Under the pieces are notes generated by a model that was not told where the DNA came from, searched no databases, and saw only the letters and a program-made list of their open reading frames with translations. Positions 44,705-57,928 of a DNA stretch of 64,000 bases are shown here, piece after piece; the stretch's first letter is position 1, and each line of letters opens with the position of its first letter. Source of the stretch: Quillaja saponaria (lineage: Eukaryota > Streptophyta > Magnoliopsida > Fabales > Quillajaceae); assembly GCA_029379385.1 (NCBI GenBank), contig CM055611.1:434001-498000 (forward strand), in the 5' to 3' direction. A program made the translations under genes and the position numbers.

Positions 44705-47700
44705 AGAAAGAAAAGAAGAAGCAGGGGTAGGATATTAGGGCTTTGGACTCTGTGGGAGTGTAGTGGCAGTAGGCATGGCATTGGAAGTAGTTGGTAGTTG
44801 GGCTATAATATAATTAATTGAATGCCATGAATATGTGACAGGGATTGTTGTCCTATATTTTCAACAGTCTAATTACTATCAGATGTCTGATAGATGAACA
44901 TGCAATTGAATATAGTATATATATATATATACAACAATACATACTTAAGTCTTTTATATAACATTCCAGATCGACACAATTATTGCAACATATGAGCTAG
45001 TGAAGATTCAAGGTTGGACAAAACTCAGTATCAACTCCTATATATGGCTATCCTGTAAAATTTCAACTTTAAAGTATTTACAGAAGAAGATGCCAGAGAG
45101 TACTGGTGGTAAATGCTGGAAACGACAACTCGACGAGGGCGACCGACCGAGGGACGAGGCACTGTGGTGTCGCATACTTTCTTTGCCAATAAATGCTAAC
45201 AGCCAACTTCCATTTAATGTGGGCAGGTCCACCAAGCATTTCTCTGTGGACTAGCTAGCTGTGCCCTATGCATTATGGCCGGCCCTCTCTGCATCCACAT
45301 TAATCACTACAAGCTACGTACTCAGATTCGATAATTGATGCTTTCGGTGCTAGTTTTGTTTTTTTTTCTTTGCCCTTTTCATTATTTGGTTCATACTTCA
45401 ACGTTTGAAATCTCAATGGGATATATAGAGTGATCCCTCAAAAAAAATCTTCTCTCTATTTCTATCCTCATTTTAAATTTATAGAAATATGTTATTCTTA
45501 AATTTAATTATTATACTGTTTTTTTCTTAACTTCCTTTCTTTGTGGGTTCTTGTTCTTTTGGTGTACTGTCATTTCTAATATTTACAAGTTTTTATTTCT
45601 TCTTGCAAATGAAAATCAGTAGTATTTCAATATATATATATATTGGGTTTCTTAACAAGACTTGATTATTTTATTTTAATTAAAAAAAGAGAGGAAAAAA
45701 GAAAAAGAAAAAATTGGGTTAAATTGAACTATCCATGCTATGATCAATTCATGATATATTATTGACTGCATCGTGAAAATACTAGGGTTATGATCATAAC
45801 ATAATTTGTCTCTGATAAGTTATCAGCAATGAAGTTTTTAGAGACAGATTTATCAAAGATGTACATTCATTTATAATAACAAGTCTTTTTTAACATAATT
45901 CTTATTAGTTAACCCAATAAATAAGTACTGGATTCTATATGACCCAATAACTCAAGTTCTGATCAAAACAATTATAAAAGCTCATACAAAAAAATTAATT
46001 ATTAAATAAACTTATGTAGGTGTTTAGACTACTCTCTCAATACAGGACAAGGAGCTTCATCAATAGTTAACTATAGATTTGTTTAAATTTTAATTTTTGA
46101 AAATTATGTAACATAAAATTTATTATCTCACCTACTTTTTTTAATTTTTTTAAATCTGCTTCTCAATGTTTAGAGGGAGTTTGATTTTATAGTTATGGGG
46201 TAGACATTGAAAATTTTCCTTTCCAAGATTACGAACATATGACTTTAAAGAATTTACAAATATTTAATTTGATTCATTTGCTAAATGACCAAAATTTTCT
46301 TTTTTCTTTTGGGTGAATGCATAATATAAAATTGCATGGGTTGCTAATATTATCAACTCAATATTAATGTCCACCACTGTTATAAGATTTATATAAATTT
46401 GACAATTTTCTGATAGTAAATTTAATTGTATTTTTTTAAAATTTGTTTTGAAGTTAAAAATTTAATATTATCAATTGTATTTTATGCATGTTTGCACATT
46501 GATCAATGCTACTCAAATATATATATTTAATTTTTGTTTTGTTTGTTTGTTTTTATTTTTATTATTTATGTAGTTCCACATTTGACGACCAATGTTTTTC
46601 TTAATCTTTTATTTGAATTCTCACATATTGAGTAAAAAGTCATAAATCGTTTTTATATTTTAATTAGATTCTCACCTTCATTTTGATTAAAATTATAAAT
46701 TGTGTATCCCCATTTTATTATTTGTTTCTCTAGCTTAAAGTTGATAAATGTCACAAACACTTAAATGATTGCACTTTGAATGAAAATATGAAGTTAAATT
46801 TGAACACATATGTTAAATTTTAAATGAGTTAAAGCGATTTTGATTTAGGAGCTTGAAAATAATGTTAGATTGCAGGAAAAAAAAAAAAGAACGAATTGGT
46901 TCAATTGACATTTTATTAAAATTTACCTTTTTAATATTACTTTTTATGTTTTTAAATAAAATGAAGATACGTTTCTATAAAATAAAAGATGAAATAGAAT
47001 TTATTTTTTTACAAAAATAATTTTAAAAATAAATTATTTATAAATAAAAAAATAATTTAATTACTATGAGGTTAGCTCAAATTACCTAAAAATCATGAGT
47101 TCGCCCTTTATTTCTTTTATTAAATTATTTTCATTAACTAATTTGGCAGTTGAAGTCTTAATTTTTAAGTGGTATGAATGCTATAATAGTGTATTTAAAA
47201 ACAATAACAATAAATATATATTTTTAAATTATAAATAATTTATTACATAAATTAAAATCATGACCAAATAAAATAATAGTTGTCACAAAAATTATCTAAA
47301 TATAAATATATGTATCACTTTTATAACAAGTATCCTGACAATATTATGTCAAAAATCTTATAAATTTTTTTATGTGTTCTTTTTAAAAATGTGGCAAAAA
47401 ATGTAGGTTTAAGTTCAAAAGTTGTGAACATGTAATCTTTCCTATTACAGATACACACGTGGCAAAGTAGACATTGAAAAGACACACAATCACCCCTAGA
47501 TTGAAGAGAGTGAGAGAAGATGAGCAGCTGTGTATCCAAATACACAAGTACACTTGACACTTGTCAACACATTTGTGGATGTGTTAGATTTTCGTACATA
47601 GACGTTACTGAATGCTGCCACCTACTATGGTTCTAGAAAAGGACTAATTAGTAAATTCTGCCTATACATACATCACAAACGATAAAATCTGTCGACAAAA

Positions 47701-48300
47701 GTCAAAAATGTTGGCCCCACCAAATTGTGTGTCCCATAACTCAGATTCTTCATCTACTTTCTCCTCCAATTATTGCTTTGTATCATTTCAACTTCTTTTT
47801 CTTCTTTACTTGATCTAAACATTAGAGTGGCCCAAAGAATAAACGGGTAAAAGGCCCATTAAATTCAACACAGGCCCACTGGGGATGGGCATCATATTCT
47901 TTCTTGGAATCTTTTTTGTTATTGACTTAGGATGCATACAAAATTAAGGCCCGTTTAGTTCCCACTTTTGAAGATCCATTGTGTGACTAATTCGGCTGGT
48001 TGAGTGCGACTGGGTCACCAAATCGGTCAATTGAGCCCAAACACAATCGTTCGTAAAATGGAAAAATATTAATTCTAAAACGTGTAGTTTGCGTAAAATG
48101 TGATGGGCACTACCATGTACAAACAAACATGTAGATATTTGAAGAAAAAAAGATAATATTTGAAGACAATACTCGGAGTACTCATTTCAATGTCATTGTC
48201 ATAAATAACACAAGTGGTGAGACCATTATTTGAGGCAAAGAACTAGTATATTGAAACAGATTGATGAGTAATAAAGGGCATGATAAGGTCATGGTCAACT
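44705..48300. other. Long intergenic region
   Basis: AT-rich with T and A runs. SINE-like words near 47070-47110 (GTTAGCTCAAATTA then GAGTTCGCCC) are too short to call. No gene is recognised. Confidence 0.5.
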
Positions 48301-49350
48301 TAAGAAATTTCATTGTTGCTTGTGAGGAATAAGGAGCATTGACAGGGTGGGGTATTGGATCCACTGTTATCTTTTGTGTGGGATGATACGCTTTCTCCCA
48401 TTTGTACCTCTTGAGTCTTGACCGAATTATGCATGAATACAGGTTACTCCAACCGTCAATACTCTTTTCCAGGACAATCCCCTCCAACTGCCTGTGAATA
48501 CTCATTTCTCAGGTTTTGGATGACATTTTGACAACTAATTAATGTGTAGAAAGGTCTATGTCAATACCTTCCAACCTTTTCGGATCCTTTATACACAAAG
48601 TCATTGATGGCCACCTTGAATTTTGAAACCACCCCGGATCACAGAGGTTTTGGATAAAAAGGTCTAATTTTTAATTTTTTTTTTTTAGATAATATAATAG
48701 AATTTGTACTTAAATAGTTAAAATATAACAACTTCAAACCCAATTTTGAAAATCTGGTTTCAAGCTCTACACCACCAGCCCACAGGCCCATCACCATACG
48801 CTCACGGGCCCACAGCTACAAAAAATTGAAACCATATTTTCAAAGTCCTGTTTCAAGTACCGACGTGTCATATATTTTAAATTAAAAAAATATCATATAA
48901 ATTTAAAACTTATCTACACTTTCAAATTTAAAAAATATCATAAATTTCAAAATTTTAGCATATCATACATTATAATAATAAAAATATCATATACTATAAA
49001 TTTAAAAATTATTATATATTTTAAATTTAAAATAACCTTTTTTTTTATAAATAATTAAATTTAAAATTATGAAAATGTATATTTAATTAAATATTAAAAT
49101 TTAATTTATGTTTTTTTTATTTATTTTAGTTTTATTTATGTAAATGAATTAATTTTAAAATGTTTTATGATCCAATTTAGTGTTTTTTACACTTTCAGTT
49201 TTTGAAGAGGGCCCGTGGTATGGGTGGGCGTGAGTATAGTAACTAAAAATCAATTTTCATGCTCAATTTCTCATTCTCATTTCTCATAGCCTCACGTGCT
49301 ACACACAAAATACCTATTTAACATCTTCCCATTCAGCAACTATCTTTTTT
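48301..49350 (-). pseudogene. CYP716-like P450, broken copy
   Basis: Three separated pieces align with exons 3 and 2 of the intact gene at 51120-52773. 48340-48510 matches the last exon (RYKW, then KITVDP) but lacks the heme-binding segment, with frameshifts and an internal deletion. 48555-48640 matches the second half of exon 2 (VAINDFVY). 49283-49350 matches its first half. About 640 unrelated AT-rich bases separate the two halves of exon 2. No exon 1 was found. It is a decayed partial tandem copy that cannot make an enzyme. Confidence 0.8.
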
Positions 49351-51119
49351 CTAGCAAAAAGGCTGTCTGATCTTGGTAAGAAAAATTGTCTCTTTAACAA
49401 TGTTAGAGACACCTGACTTCTTGATAAGTTTTTGAAAATCTATAGCTTTATCAGAGATGAAATATTGATGTGGTAATTACTGACTATTTAGAACCATGAG
49501 ATAAACAAAGTCCTCTCTGAATAATTCAATGGCAGTACAGTGAAATTTCACACTCATGTTTAAAATTAATCTTAAGTTAAATTCAAACAAAAAAACAACA
49601 ACCAACAACTAAAAGACTAATATATATAGACATTTACGTTCCCGGTTACTCTGAGTTAGCTAGCAATTTTTTGAGTCTCATACCTATTAACACAAGAAAG
49701 AATTTCTCCAATGGCAAAGGGCCATGTGAAATGTTATGTCACACATATGTAATAGACCAAATAAATGATTTGACTTAAATATAATTTAAATAATACAATA
49801 GCCATTATAACTGTTCGGATTATAATGACACTAAATGATTGGTGACTATTTCAGATCATAATGAAAAAACATAACCGCCCGTTCTATAGCTATATATAGT
49901 GATCCAAGATTAACAGGTAGAGGGAGAACCTTTTTTCTACTTATTTCATATATTATTGAGTGAGCTTTGACTTTATCATCGAAGGATTTTCAGGAAAAAT
50001 CTCCATTCTCTGATATTGTCTCATTTTTACAAGGATCAGCTCAGACAACCTTTGCTCAAACCAACATCACCATCTTACCATCACCATCACGCTATCAGCC
50101 TATCATACAGTTAAACAGTATAGCGTTCTTACCTCCATCTCAAACCCTAGATCCATCATTTTGAGATCTAATAATTCCCAGCCTTGCCCATTTGGGTCTC
50201 AAATTCTACCGGTTAAGTCTAAAAATGAGTTAAACTATTAGGTCTAGATATTTAAGGGCTCCTATCATACAGTTAAACAGTATAGCGTTCTTACCTCCAT
50301 CTCAAGCCCTAGATCCATCATTTTGGGATCTAACAATACCCGGCCTTGCCCATATGGGTCTCAAATTCTACCGGTTAAGTCTAAAAATGAGTTAAACTAT
50401 TGAGTCTAAAGATTTAAAGGCTCATTTGGCGCATCGTATAAGGATAACAAAATAATATAAGACTCTTCAGTTTACTCTTATATAATGTTTGATATCAATA
50501 TGATAATATAGACTTATATTATTAACTCTCTCTTATATTATGCATGACAATATAAATCTATACAATAAAAAGAGAAACGATATGACAACAGAATAATAAC
50601 TATAAAACTATACAATTTTTTAATTACATAATCATTTGTTATATAATCTTACAATTTTTTAATTACATAATCATTTGTTATATAATCCTATACGATATTT
50701 TTTAATTTACATGTGATCTCATAATTTCCCATTCAAGTTTGAACTACCCAAAGGATTGAACCACGAGAATTTACATGTGATCTCATAATTCCCCTTTGCC
50801 CCACATGTTTTGGAAACAATTTAAAGAAACTTTTACCTCTTTTTTGGGTAAATTTTACTTGTTTTGCACTTTAGTGTGTTTGAACTTTATAAGAAATCAC
50901 GGGAAAGAGTTATTCACATCACATTAGATAAAAAGTCCAATTCCCCTAAAGTGATACAACAAAATGATAGATGAGGCACACTGGGGCTGGGCATCAAATA
51001 GTTTTCAGGTACAAGATCTCAAGTGAAATTGATTGATAAAATAGACACATACAACAAATATGATCCACATCACTAATTAATGAAACATAATTAACATATT
51101 ATAAGATAAGATCTGATTG
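49351..51119. other. Intergenic region between broken and intact P450 copies
   Basis: It includes a 162-base tandem duplication (separate entry) and smaller direct repeats, such as ATTACATAATCATTTGTTAT near 50610 and 50660 and ACATGTGATCTCATAATT near 50708 and 50772. No gene. Confidence 0.5.
50099..50422. repeat. 162-bp tandem duplication
   Basis: Two direct copies about 95% alike. TATCATACAGTTAAACAG occurs at 50101 and 50263, and ACCGGTTAAGTCTAAAAATG occurs in both units at the same spacing. Confidence 0.88.
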
Positions 51120-52773
51120 TTAGTTGTGAGGAAAAAGACGAACAGGAAGGCCGTTGACAGGGAATGGCATTGGATCCACTGTTATCTTCTCTGTGGGATA
51201 CACTTTTCCCCATTTGTACCTCTTAACCAAATGATGCATGAACACCAGCGTCTCCAACCGCGAATACTCTTTTCCTGGACACATCCGAGGTCCACCTCCG
51301 AATGGAACAAAGCTATAAGGTACCGGTCCCTTCCCTTCAAACCTTGAGGGATTGAATTTCTCAGGTTCTGGGAAATATTCAGGGTTCATGTGTGTTGCAA
51401 TGGCACTCCAGTATAACTGCATCATGTCAATCACCAATATTTAATTAAGCAACAACCCAACATATGTACTTAAAATACATTTAACATAAATAAATAAAAA
51501 ACACGAGAAATTACCTTCCAGCCCTTGCGGATGTTGAATCCAGAATAAACAAAGTCATTAATGGCCACCTTAAATCCACCTTGAACAGGAGGAGCAAGTC
51601 TCATAGCTTCACATGCTACGCACCAAGAGTACTTCATTTTCTGCACATCTTCCCAGTTCAGCAACTCACCTTCTTTCTTTGACTTTAACACTTCCATTTG
51701 CTCTGTTAATTAATTATAACACAACACAATAATAACAACAATTAATTAATAAACAATACACGTTTTAATTAATGAGATCATTATGAAAAAAGAAAAGGTA
51801 AATCAAATTAAAATTGCATACCATCATAAACCTTTTGATAAATCTCAGGATTCTCAGCCAAAAACTTGACGATGAAGGTGATAACAGTACTTGCAGTATC
51901 ACGGCCACCCACAATCATACCCAGGATTTTCTCAGAAATGTGAGCCTCAGTCATATAATACCCAGCATCAGTTGCCGTCATTAACAACATCGATGCTATA
52001 TCTTGCATCCTATTTGCTTTATTCTCAGCAATCTCAACCCTTCTCCGTTTCAAAATCTGCACGATTGCGTCTCTAATCTGATCCGCTGCCTTCACGGCTT
52101 TATGCAATTTGGTACCTGGAAAATTTATGGGTATGGATAGAAACCCAGCAGCCAAGATTTCAAATGGTTCTGAAATCTTGGCTACTTCTGTAGGATCCTC
52201 AACACTGAGGAATACCCGACAGGCTAGCAACGTGGTGAATTCTGCTGCGGTCGGAAATACTTTCACCACGTCGCGTCCTTCCCAGCTTGTGTTGAAGTGC
52301 CTTTGCGTAATAATGTCCATAACAGGTATGTACTTCTGCAAAGGCTCTGGTTTCAAAAAGCTGGGAAGGAATTGTTTCATCATGATAGATTCCTCATTAG
52401 ATGATTTCTCTAATGAGGTCGGGAAAATTAACTCTACTGATTTGGGCCACCAACCTGTGACGTGTTTTTTCTCATTAGAGAACAAGAATTTGTTACCGGC
52501 GGTGCCGCACAGAAAGGCAGTGGTTGCTCCCAAGATCGATGTCTTGAAAACATCCTTACAGTACTTGGCCATTCTGTCAAAGACGAATTTCTCAGGAACA
52601 CCTTTGCGGCGGGTGGAGAGAAATTCGAGACTCTCGCCGACGATGGGAAAGCCGAGTTTTCCCGGCGGGGGGTTTGGGAGAGAAGCATAGGCTGTACGAG
52701 AGAAGTAGAGAAGAAAAGAAACAGAGAGAAAGAGAGATAATAGGAGTAGACCAAAAATGAAGAAAAGATCCAT
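51120..52773 (-). CDS. Cytochrome P450, CYP716-like
   Basis: Three exons: 52773-51822, 51702-51515 and 51416-51120, with GT-AG introns, giving 478 residues, the usual CYP716 length. There is an N-terminal membrane anchor (about 3-24), the hinge PNPPPGKLG, the I-helix motif GGRDTAS at 289-295, ExxR as EAMR at 349-352, and the heme loop [11 protein letters not shown] with cysteine ligand C426. The exon structure and the KGWKLYWSA and PVRLFPHN segments fit the CYP85 clan, CYP716 family. Many members oxidise pentacyclic triterpenes such as amyrins at C-28 or other carbons in the endoplasmic reticulum; the exact substrate here is inferred from family only. A broken copy lies 1.8 kb downstream, so there was a small tandem array. 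Two UGT73 and one UGT91 genes lie 30-45 kb to the left on the same strand. Confidence 0.94.
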
Positions 52774-55700
52774 GGATGGTTACAGAGCTAAGCAAGTAGA
52801 GTACCAGCTAACGATTCTTCTTTTATTTAGTTTGCTCTGTCGAAATATCTGCCCAATAATTAATTTCTGTTTATGTCACACTCCCCCCCTCGTTTTGCAT
52901 GAGGTATACTTAAATATAGGTTTTTTGGTCATTTTAAATTATATTTTAGTTTTAATATCCTTTTACTAATTAAATTTTATTTATATGTATTTCGATCTAT
53001 TTATATATTTAATTTATTAAAAATATATTATTTATGTCAAAATTATTAAAATTAAAAATATTATTTTTGAAAATCTCCTCCAAATTTTCTAACTTTAATT
53101 TTATTAATTTAATAATATATATATTTCAATCCATTTATATATTTTATTTATGTCAAAGTGGTAAAAATTAAGAATATTATTTCTCACTATCTCCATCAAA
53201 TTTTTCTAATTTTAATTTCTATAATGTAAATAATATAAGTGAGTCGTCCACTCATTTTTTCAATTAAAATTTGTGCATGAATAAATTATTATTTACCGTA
53301 GTAGTATCAGAGGTTATGATTATTTTTTTCTTTCTCCTATATTATATGTACAAATAGAAAAACGAAATAATAGTAATTACATTAATATCTCTTTCATTAA
53401 TTTATACTTCTTCTTCCCATAAAAGTGATATTTTAAAGAGTAGAAAATTAAATATATTTTCGCTTTCTTCTTGATTTAGACCTAGGGAAAATAAACATTT
53501 TAAAATTTTAAAATTTTAAACTTTTTGAGTTTGTTTTTTGTAGTAATTGGAAGCTTTAAAAAGTTAAAAAAAAATTAATAGTTTTATGAGGAAACGAGGC
53601 TCACGAGTTTGCGGCCTACGAAGGACTGGGATGCAACACGTATAGATCTGGTGTGAACATCGCTTACTATATATTATTAAGTGAAAGATCTACATGGATT
53701 GATTCTGTTTAATATTTTTAAAGATTCCTCAATTTGGTTTATATATATTTTTAAATCTCCAAAGATTTGTTTATTGTTCTCTAAAATTTACACAATGGAT
53801 AAACAGGTGCAAAATTATATTTGAAATTTCTCATTCTACAAACCACAAATTAACTTTTTACCCCGACAATCTTTACATAATCTTCATATTGGCTATTTCT
53901 GTCTTTTTCTCACAACTACGTAAAAGAAGGAAATTATCATAACCTAACTCGCATTGTCAAGAAAAAGAAAAGAAAAGAAAGAAAGCTCCAGTGTAAAACT
54001 ATCTAATTTGATTAGATTATGATAGTATACCATTATCTAATTATGGTTTTAATATTGTATTTAATAACAACGTGGTTGTATAAATTAAAATATAGATACG
54101 TGGTTAACTTGTTTTAGAAATTAATCCTAGTTATATGTGAAATTAAATTAAGTCTAAAATATTTCGTTAGATTTAAAAAAGTCTTATTGTGATTGCCGTT
54201 ATATACTATATTTATATCTCATATAATAAATTTTTCACTTCTTGTAAATAAAATAAAAATAAAAGTAGTGAGTATGTATACTTAGGTTTATAACTATTTT
54301 AAAGAAAAAAAAAATAGTAGAGAAATGATCGAGTGTGTGGGGACTATTGAGTGAGTCCAAATCCGACCAACCACTTGTAAATCGGCTACAACCAATGATG
54401 ATCTAATGTAGAACTCACTGGAATCTCCATCAACCATTGTGTCTTGCTTGCGAATGGCCTCTTTGGAAATAATTTAGAGTAAGATTTGGTTTGGTAATGG
54501 TATTTTTATACTGGAATTCATTTCAATCATTGCGTCTCACGTGCTAATGACATTTTCTGAAACACTTTCGAAAAAGATTAAGTCTTGGAAATGTGTTTAT
54601 GCGTGGTCAATTTTTTTATATTTGATAAAAAAATAAATTGAAATGTTTTTGTTTTGAGCTTTTAAAATTTAAGAGTGTTTTTAAGATTAGTGTAGTTATG
54701 TTCTTTGAAAAATGATACTTATGTTTATAAAGTGCATAATACTAAATTTGATAATATTTTTTAAGAGATTTTTATAAAGTTAATTTTAAAAGGTTTTATC
54801 TAAAAAATTATTTGGTTATTTAAAAAAGTTAATTTGATAATACTAAATTATGTTCTGGAATTCATTTCAACCATTGCGTCTCACTTGCTAATAATATTTT
54901 CTGAAACACTTTAGAGAGAGATTAAATCTTGAAAATGCTGTTTATGTTTATAAAAGTGGAGTCAATTTTTTTATATTTGATACAAAAATTGAAGAATTTA
55001 TGTCCAGAACTTTTAAAAGTCAAGAATATTTTCGATTTAGTTTGGTTATAGTATTTAGAAAAATAATATTTATGTTAATAAAGTACATAAAATTGAGTTT
55101 GATAATATTTTTTAAGAGAATGATGTGATTTTTAAAAAGCTAATTTTACAAAGTTTTATCTAAAAAATTATTTGGTTAATTTTTTAAGTAATATTTTTTA
55201 AAAATAGCTATGTCTTTTCAGTTAAAAGTATAAAATTTATCTTATTAGTTTTAGAAAATCACGAATATATTCTTGATTAATATATAAATCATCTACAATC
55301 TCTCTCCAAATATATTTCTAATTAATGATGTTTATTTTTATTATTTTATACATGAGTATTGTTATGTAGAATAAAAATATTGTTAAGTGTACTACCAATA
55401 CATTATAAGACAAAAATAAAATATTTATATATTTTTATTTTGTAGCCTATCTAACAATATTAGATAGTACACATAATACCACCCTTTATACATTCATATC
55501 TCATAATTTATCTTATTCAATATCTTATTTATTATTTTACTACCACATCAACTTTTATAAAAGATTTATTAAACAATATTAATGTGACTTTTTAACACAT
55601 GAATCGTCACAATTTTTAAACGTCATAGCATTAACAAATGATCGCTGTGTACTTCATCCTAGAAGACAAAATTGCCACTACCTCTGCCGACTAAATCAAC

Positions 55701-56700
55701 TTTCCCTCTTTAGACTTCAGTTTTTAATTTCCTTTCATTTCTTGACTGCGAAAACAAAAAAGATTGTCAAGAATTCGCAGGATTTGGAAGAAATATGGGT
55801 CCTATGGACATGTTGCTTCTTCCCTCTATTATTGCTAATATTGTTGACTGTTGAGATGTATTGGGTTGGTTGAATTTGGGTAAAAGAAAATGTATAGATG
55901 CAGTGAAAAAGAGTAATGGCAGAAAACGAAATAGAGAAAGGTGGAAAAAAATAAAGGGGTCCAGGGGACTTTTTTGTTTTTTTTTCAAATTAGTAGCCTA
56001 TACGTGCATATTGTGTATATATTTTATACCAGAGAGAATATGAGAGTGAGAGAGTGAGAAAGAGTAAGAGAGTGGGAAGAGTGTAGAATAAAATAAGAGA
56101 ATAGAATAGTAGAAGAGATTATTGTTTAGTAGTTATTTTAAATTTTTTTTATATTTAAAAGAAAAAATAAGAGTTAGTGTGTGAGTGGGTAATTATTTAA
56201 AAATTTAAAATAAAAAATATATATATATAATTTATTTTAGACATTAACTTATACATTAGGTTGGATGAGTTTTCAGCTACGTAGCAGTGCAATTAGCAAC
56301 AACCCTTATTGTTTATCCAAACATCTTTAGTAATTTTGGAAAAAATTATATGTGATTTATAATTATTTGTTATTCAATTATTGATATGATAAAATATAAT
56401 ATTTTTTATTACATGTATTAAATTTGTAAAATAGATATATTTATTGTCTCTAAAATATTATTTTTCATTTGTCTTTCAAAAAACAAAACAAACAAAACAA
56501 AACAAAACAAAGAACATGAGAATGCCGGGGACTAATGAATGCCATGCAGGAGAAATAGAATCTTTACGTATCAATTTTATTTAAATAAAATTATTGAAAA
56601 TATAAATAAATAATATTGTAAAAAGCAAAATTATAATTTTATATATAACACAGTTTGCTTGGCCGAAGGTGCAAATTTGCATTGACAAGTCCAAAAATGG
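52774..56700. other. Long intergenic region
   Basis: AT-rich. It contains a 344-base direct duplication (separate entry), an isolated GC-richer patch near 53585-53665, a GA-rich patch near 56030-56100 and an AAAAC microsatellite near 56475-56512. No gene. Confidence 0.5.
54511..55198. repeat. 344-bp tandem duplication, diverged
   Basis: CTGGAATTCATTTCAA starts units at 54511 and 54855. The order of landmarks is kept: GCGTCTCAC, TTTTCTGAAACACTTT, AATTTTTTTATATTTGATA, and TTTTATCTAAAAAATTATTT. Substitutions and small indels show it is old. Confidence 0.75.
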
Positions 56701-56728
56701 TGTCAATTCAAAAACATAAGAAGAAAGA

Positions 56729-56926
56729 GTGAAAGCCCCAATTCCCATCATTGATTCTCAATACGAAAGATTTAACTCCACCAATGAAAACGATGAACCA
56801 CCTGACTTTGACGCATTTAACTCCACCAATGAAAACGATGAACCACCTGACTTCGACACTTTACTGCCATTCGATCCCATTTCAACACAATGTCACAAAA
56901 TTTTTCTACTCCAAATTACACTCTGA
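56729..56926 (+). other. Small ORF with an in-frame duplicated 15-residue repeat
   Basis: A 65-codon ORF containing two consecutive 45-base units (56771-56815 and 56816-56860). They encode FNSTNENDEPPDFDA and the same with a final T. The units differ at only two or three bases, all but one silent. No family is recognised and no splice continuation is obvious. It could be the first exon of an unknown gene or a chance frame. Confidence 0.25.
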
Positions 56927-57928
56927 ATAAACAAAAGAACAAAACCCAGAAATCAAAATAGATTCTTTTTGAGATCCCAGATGTTTCAGATCTGCGAAGA
57001 GATAGAGATGAAGCGAATCCCCCTTTGTCCCCAAATCGTCTCATGAGACGTATCCGAATCAGTGAATTCTATTTTTTCTTAACCAAATCAAACAGCTGTC
57101 CATTGAACCGCTACACAAGGTAGCTTGCTTAATTAGCTCTTGCGCTAAGGATCTAATCAGAGTCAAACTTGGCTTTGAAAAAAAAAAAAAAACCTGTGCC
57201 TGCTTCTGATGAGATAGAAGTTGGATCTCGATGTGTCTTCCTTCGGTCGGCCTGTCATCGAAGGATGTTAGCAAAATCAGAAGAACAAGAGGCTTGAAGG
57301 GAAATTCAAAGAATTTTTCAAATGGCAAAATGATAATTTCGTGGAGATTTGTGTAAACAGTACTAATAATTGTGAAATGGGTCCAAATAATTACAGATCT
57401 TGAGACTTTTTCTTGATTTGGTGGGTGATTGGAGGCTGCAATGGTTGGGCTGGCAGTGAGACACTGATGGTGGAGGATGAAGGGAACTTTCTAAAATTTT
57501 CTATTTTTATTTTTTTGTTTTTATTTTTAATAAAAATTTGATTTTTTGCTTTATACTATTTTGTTATGGTAGTCCATGTCATGACAGAAATCCAATCAGT
57601 ATAATTTTACAATTACGAGAATTCAATTGTTACATAACAAATAATAAAAACCTAAGATGCAATTTTAGTCAATTATTTATTTATGTCAATTTTAATTTTA
57701 TCGTAGGAAACATTTGCCATTAGGAAAATTTTGAACTCAACTCATGTACATCCCTATAAGCAATTGAGAGAAGATTCTAAATTACAACCTTCCTAATTAA
57801 TTCAGTAACCTACAGGAGTCTACATGCGTCATGAAAAGAAATTTATATGCACCCACACACACATTATATATATGTATATATATATAACTAACAAAAGCCA
57901 GCACTGCACATCAACATGAACAGTGAAC

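Noticed and set aside
51120..52773. Antisense ORF of 193 codons (52109-52690) and other frames over the P450
   Set aside because: These are shadows of the intact CYP716 reading frame, which has all the family motifs.
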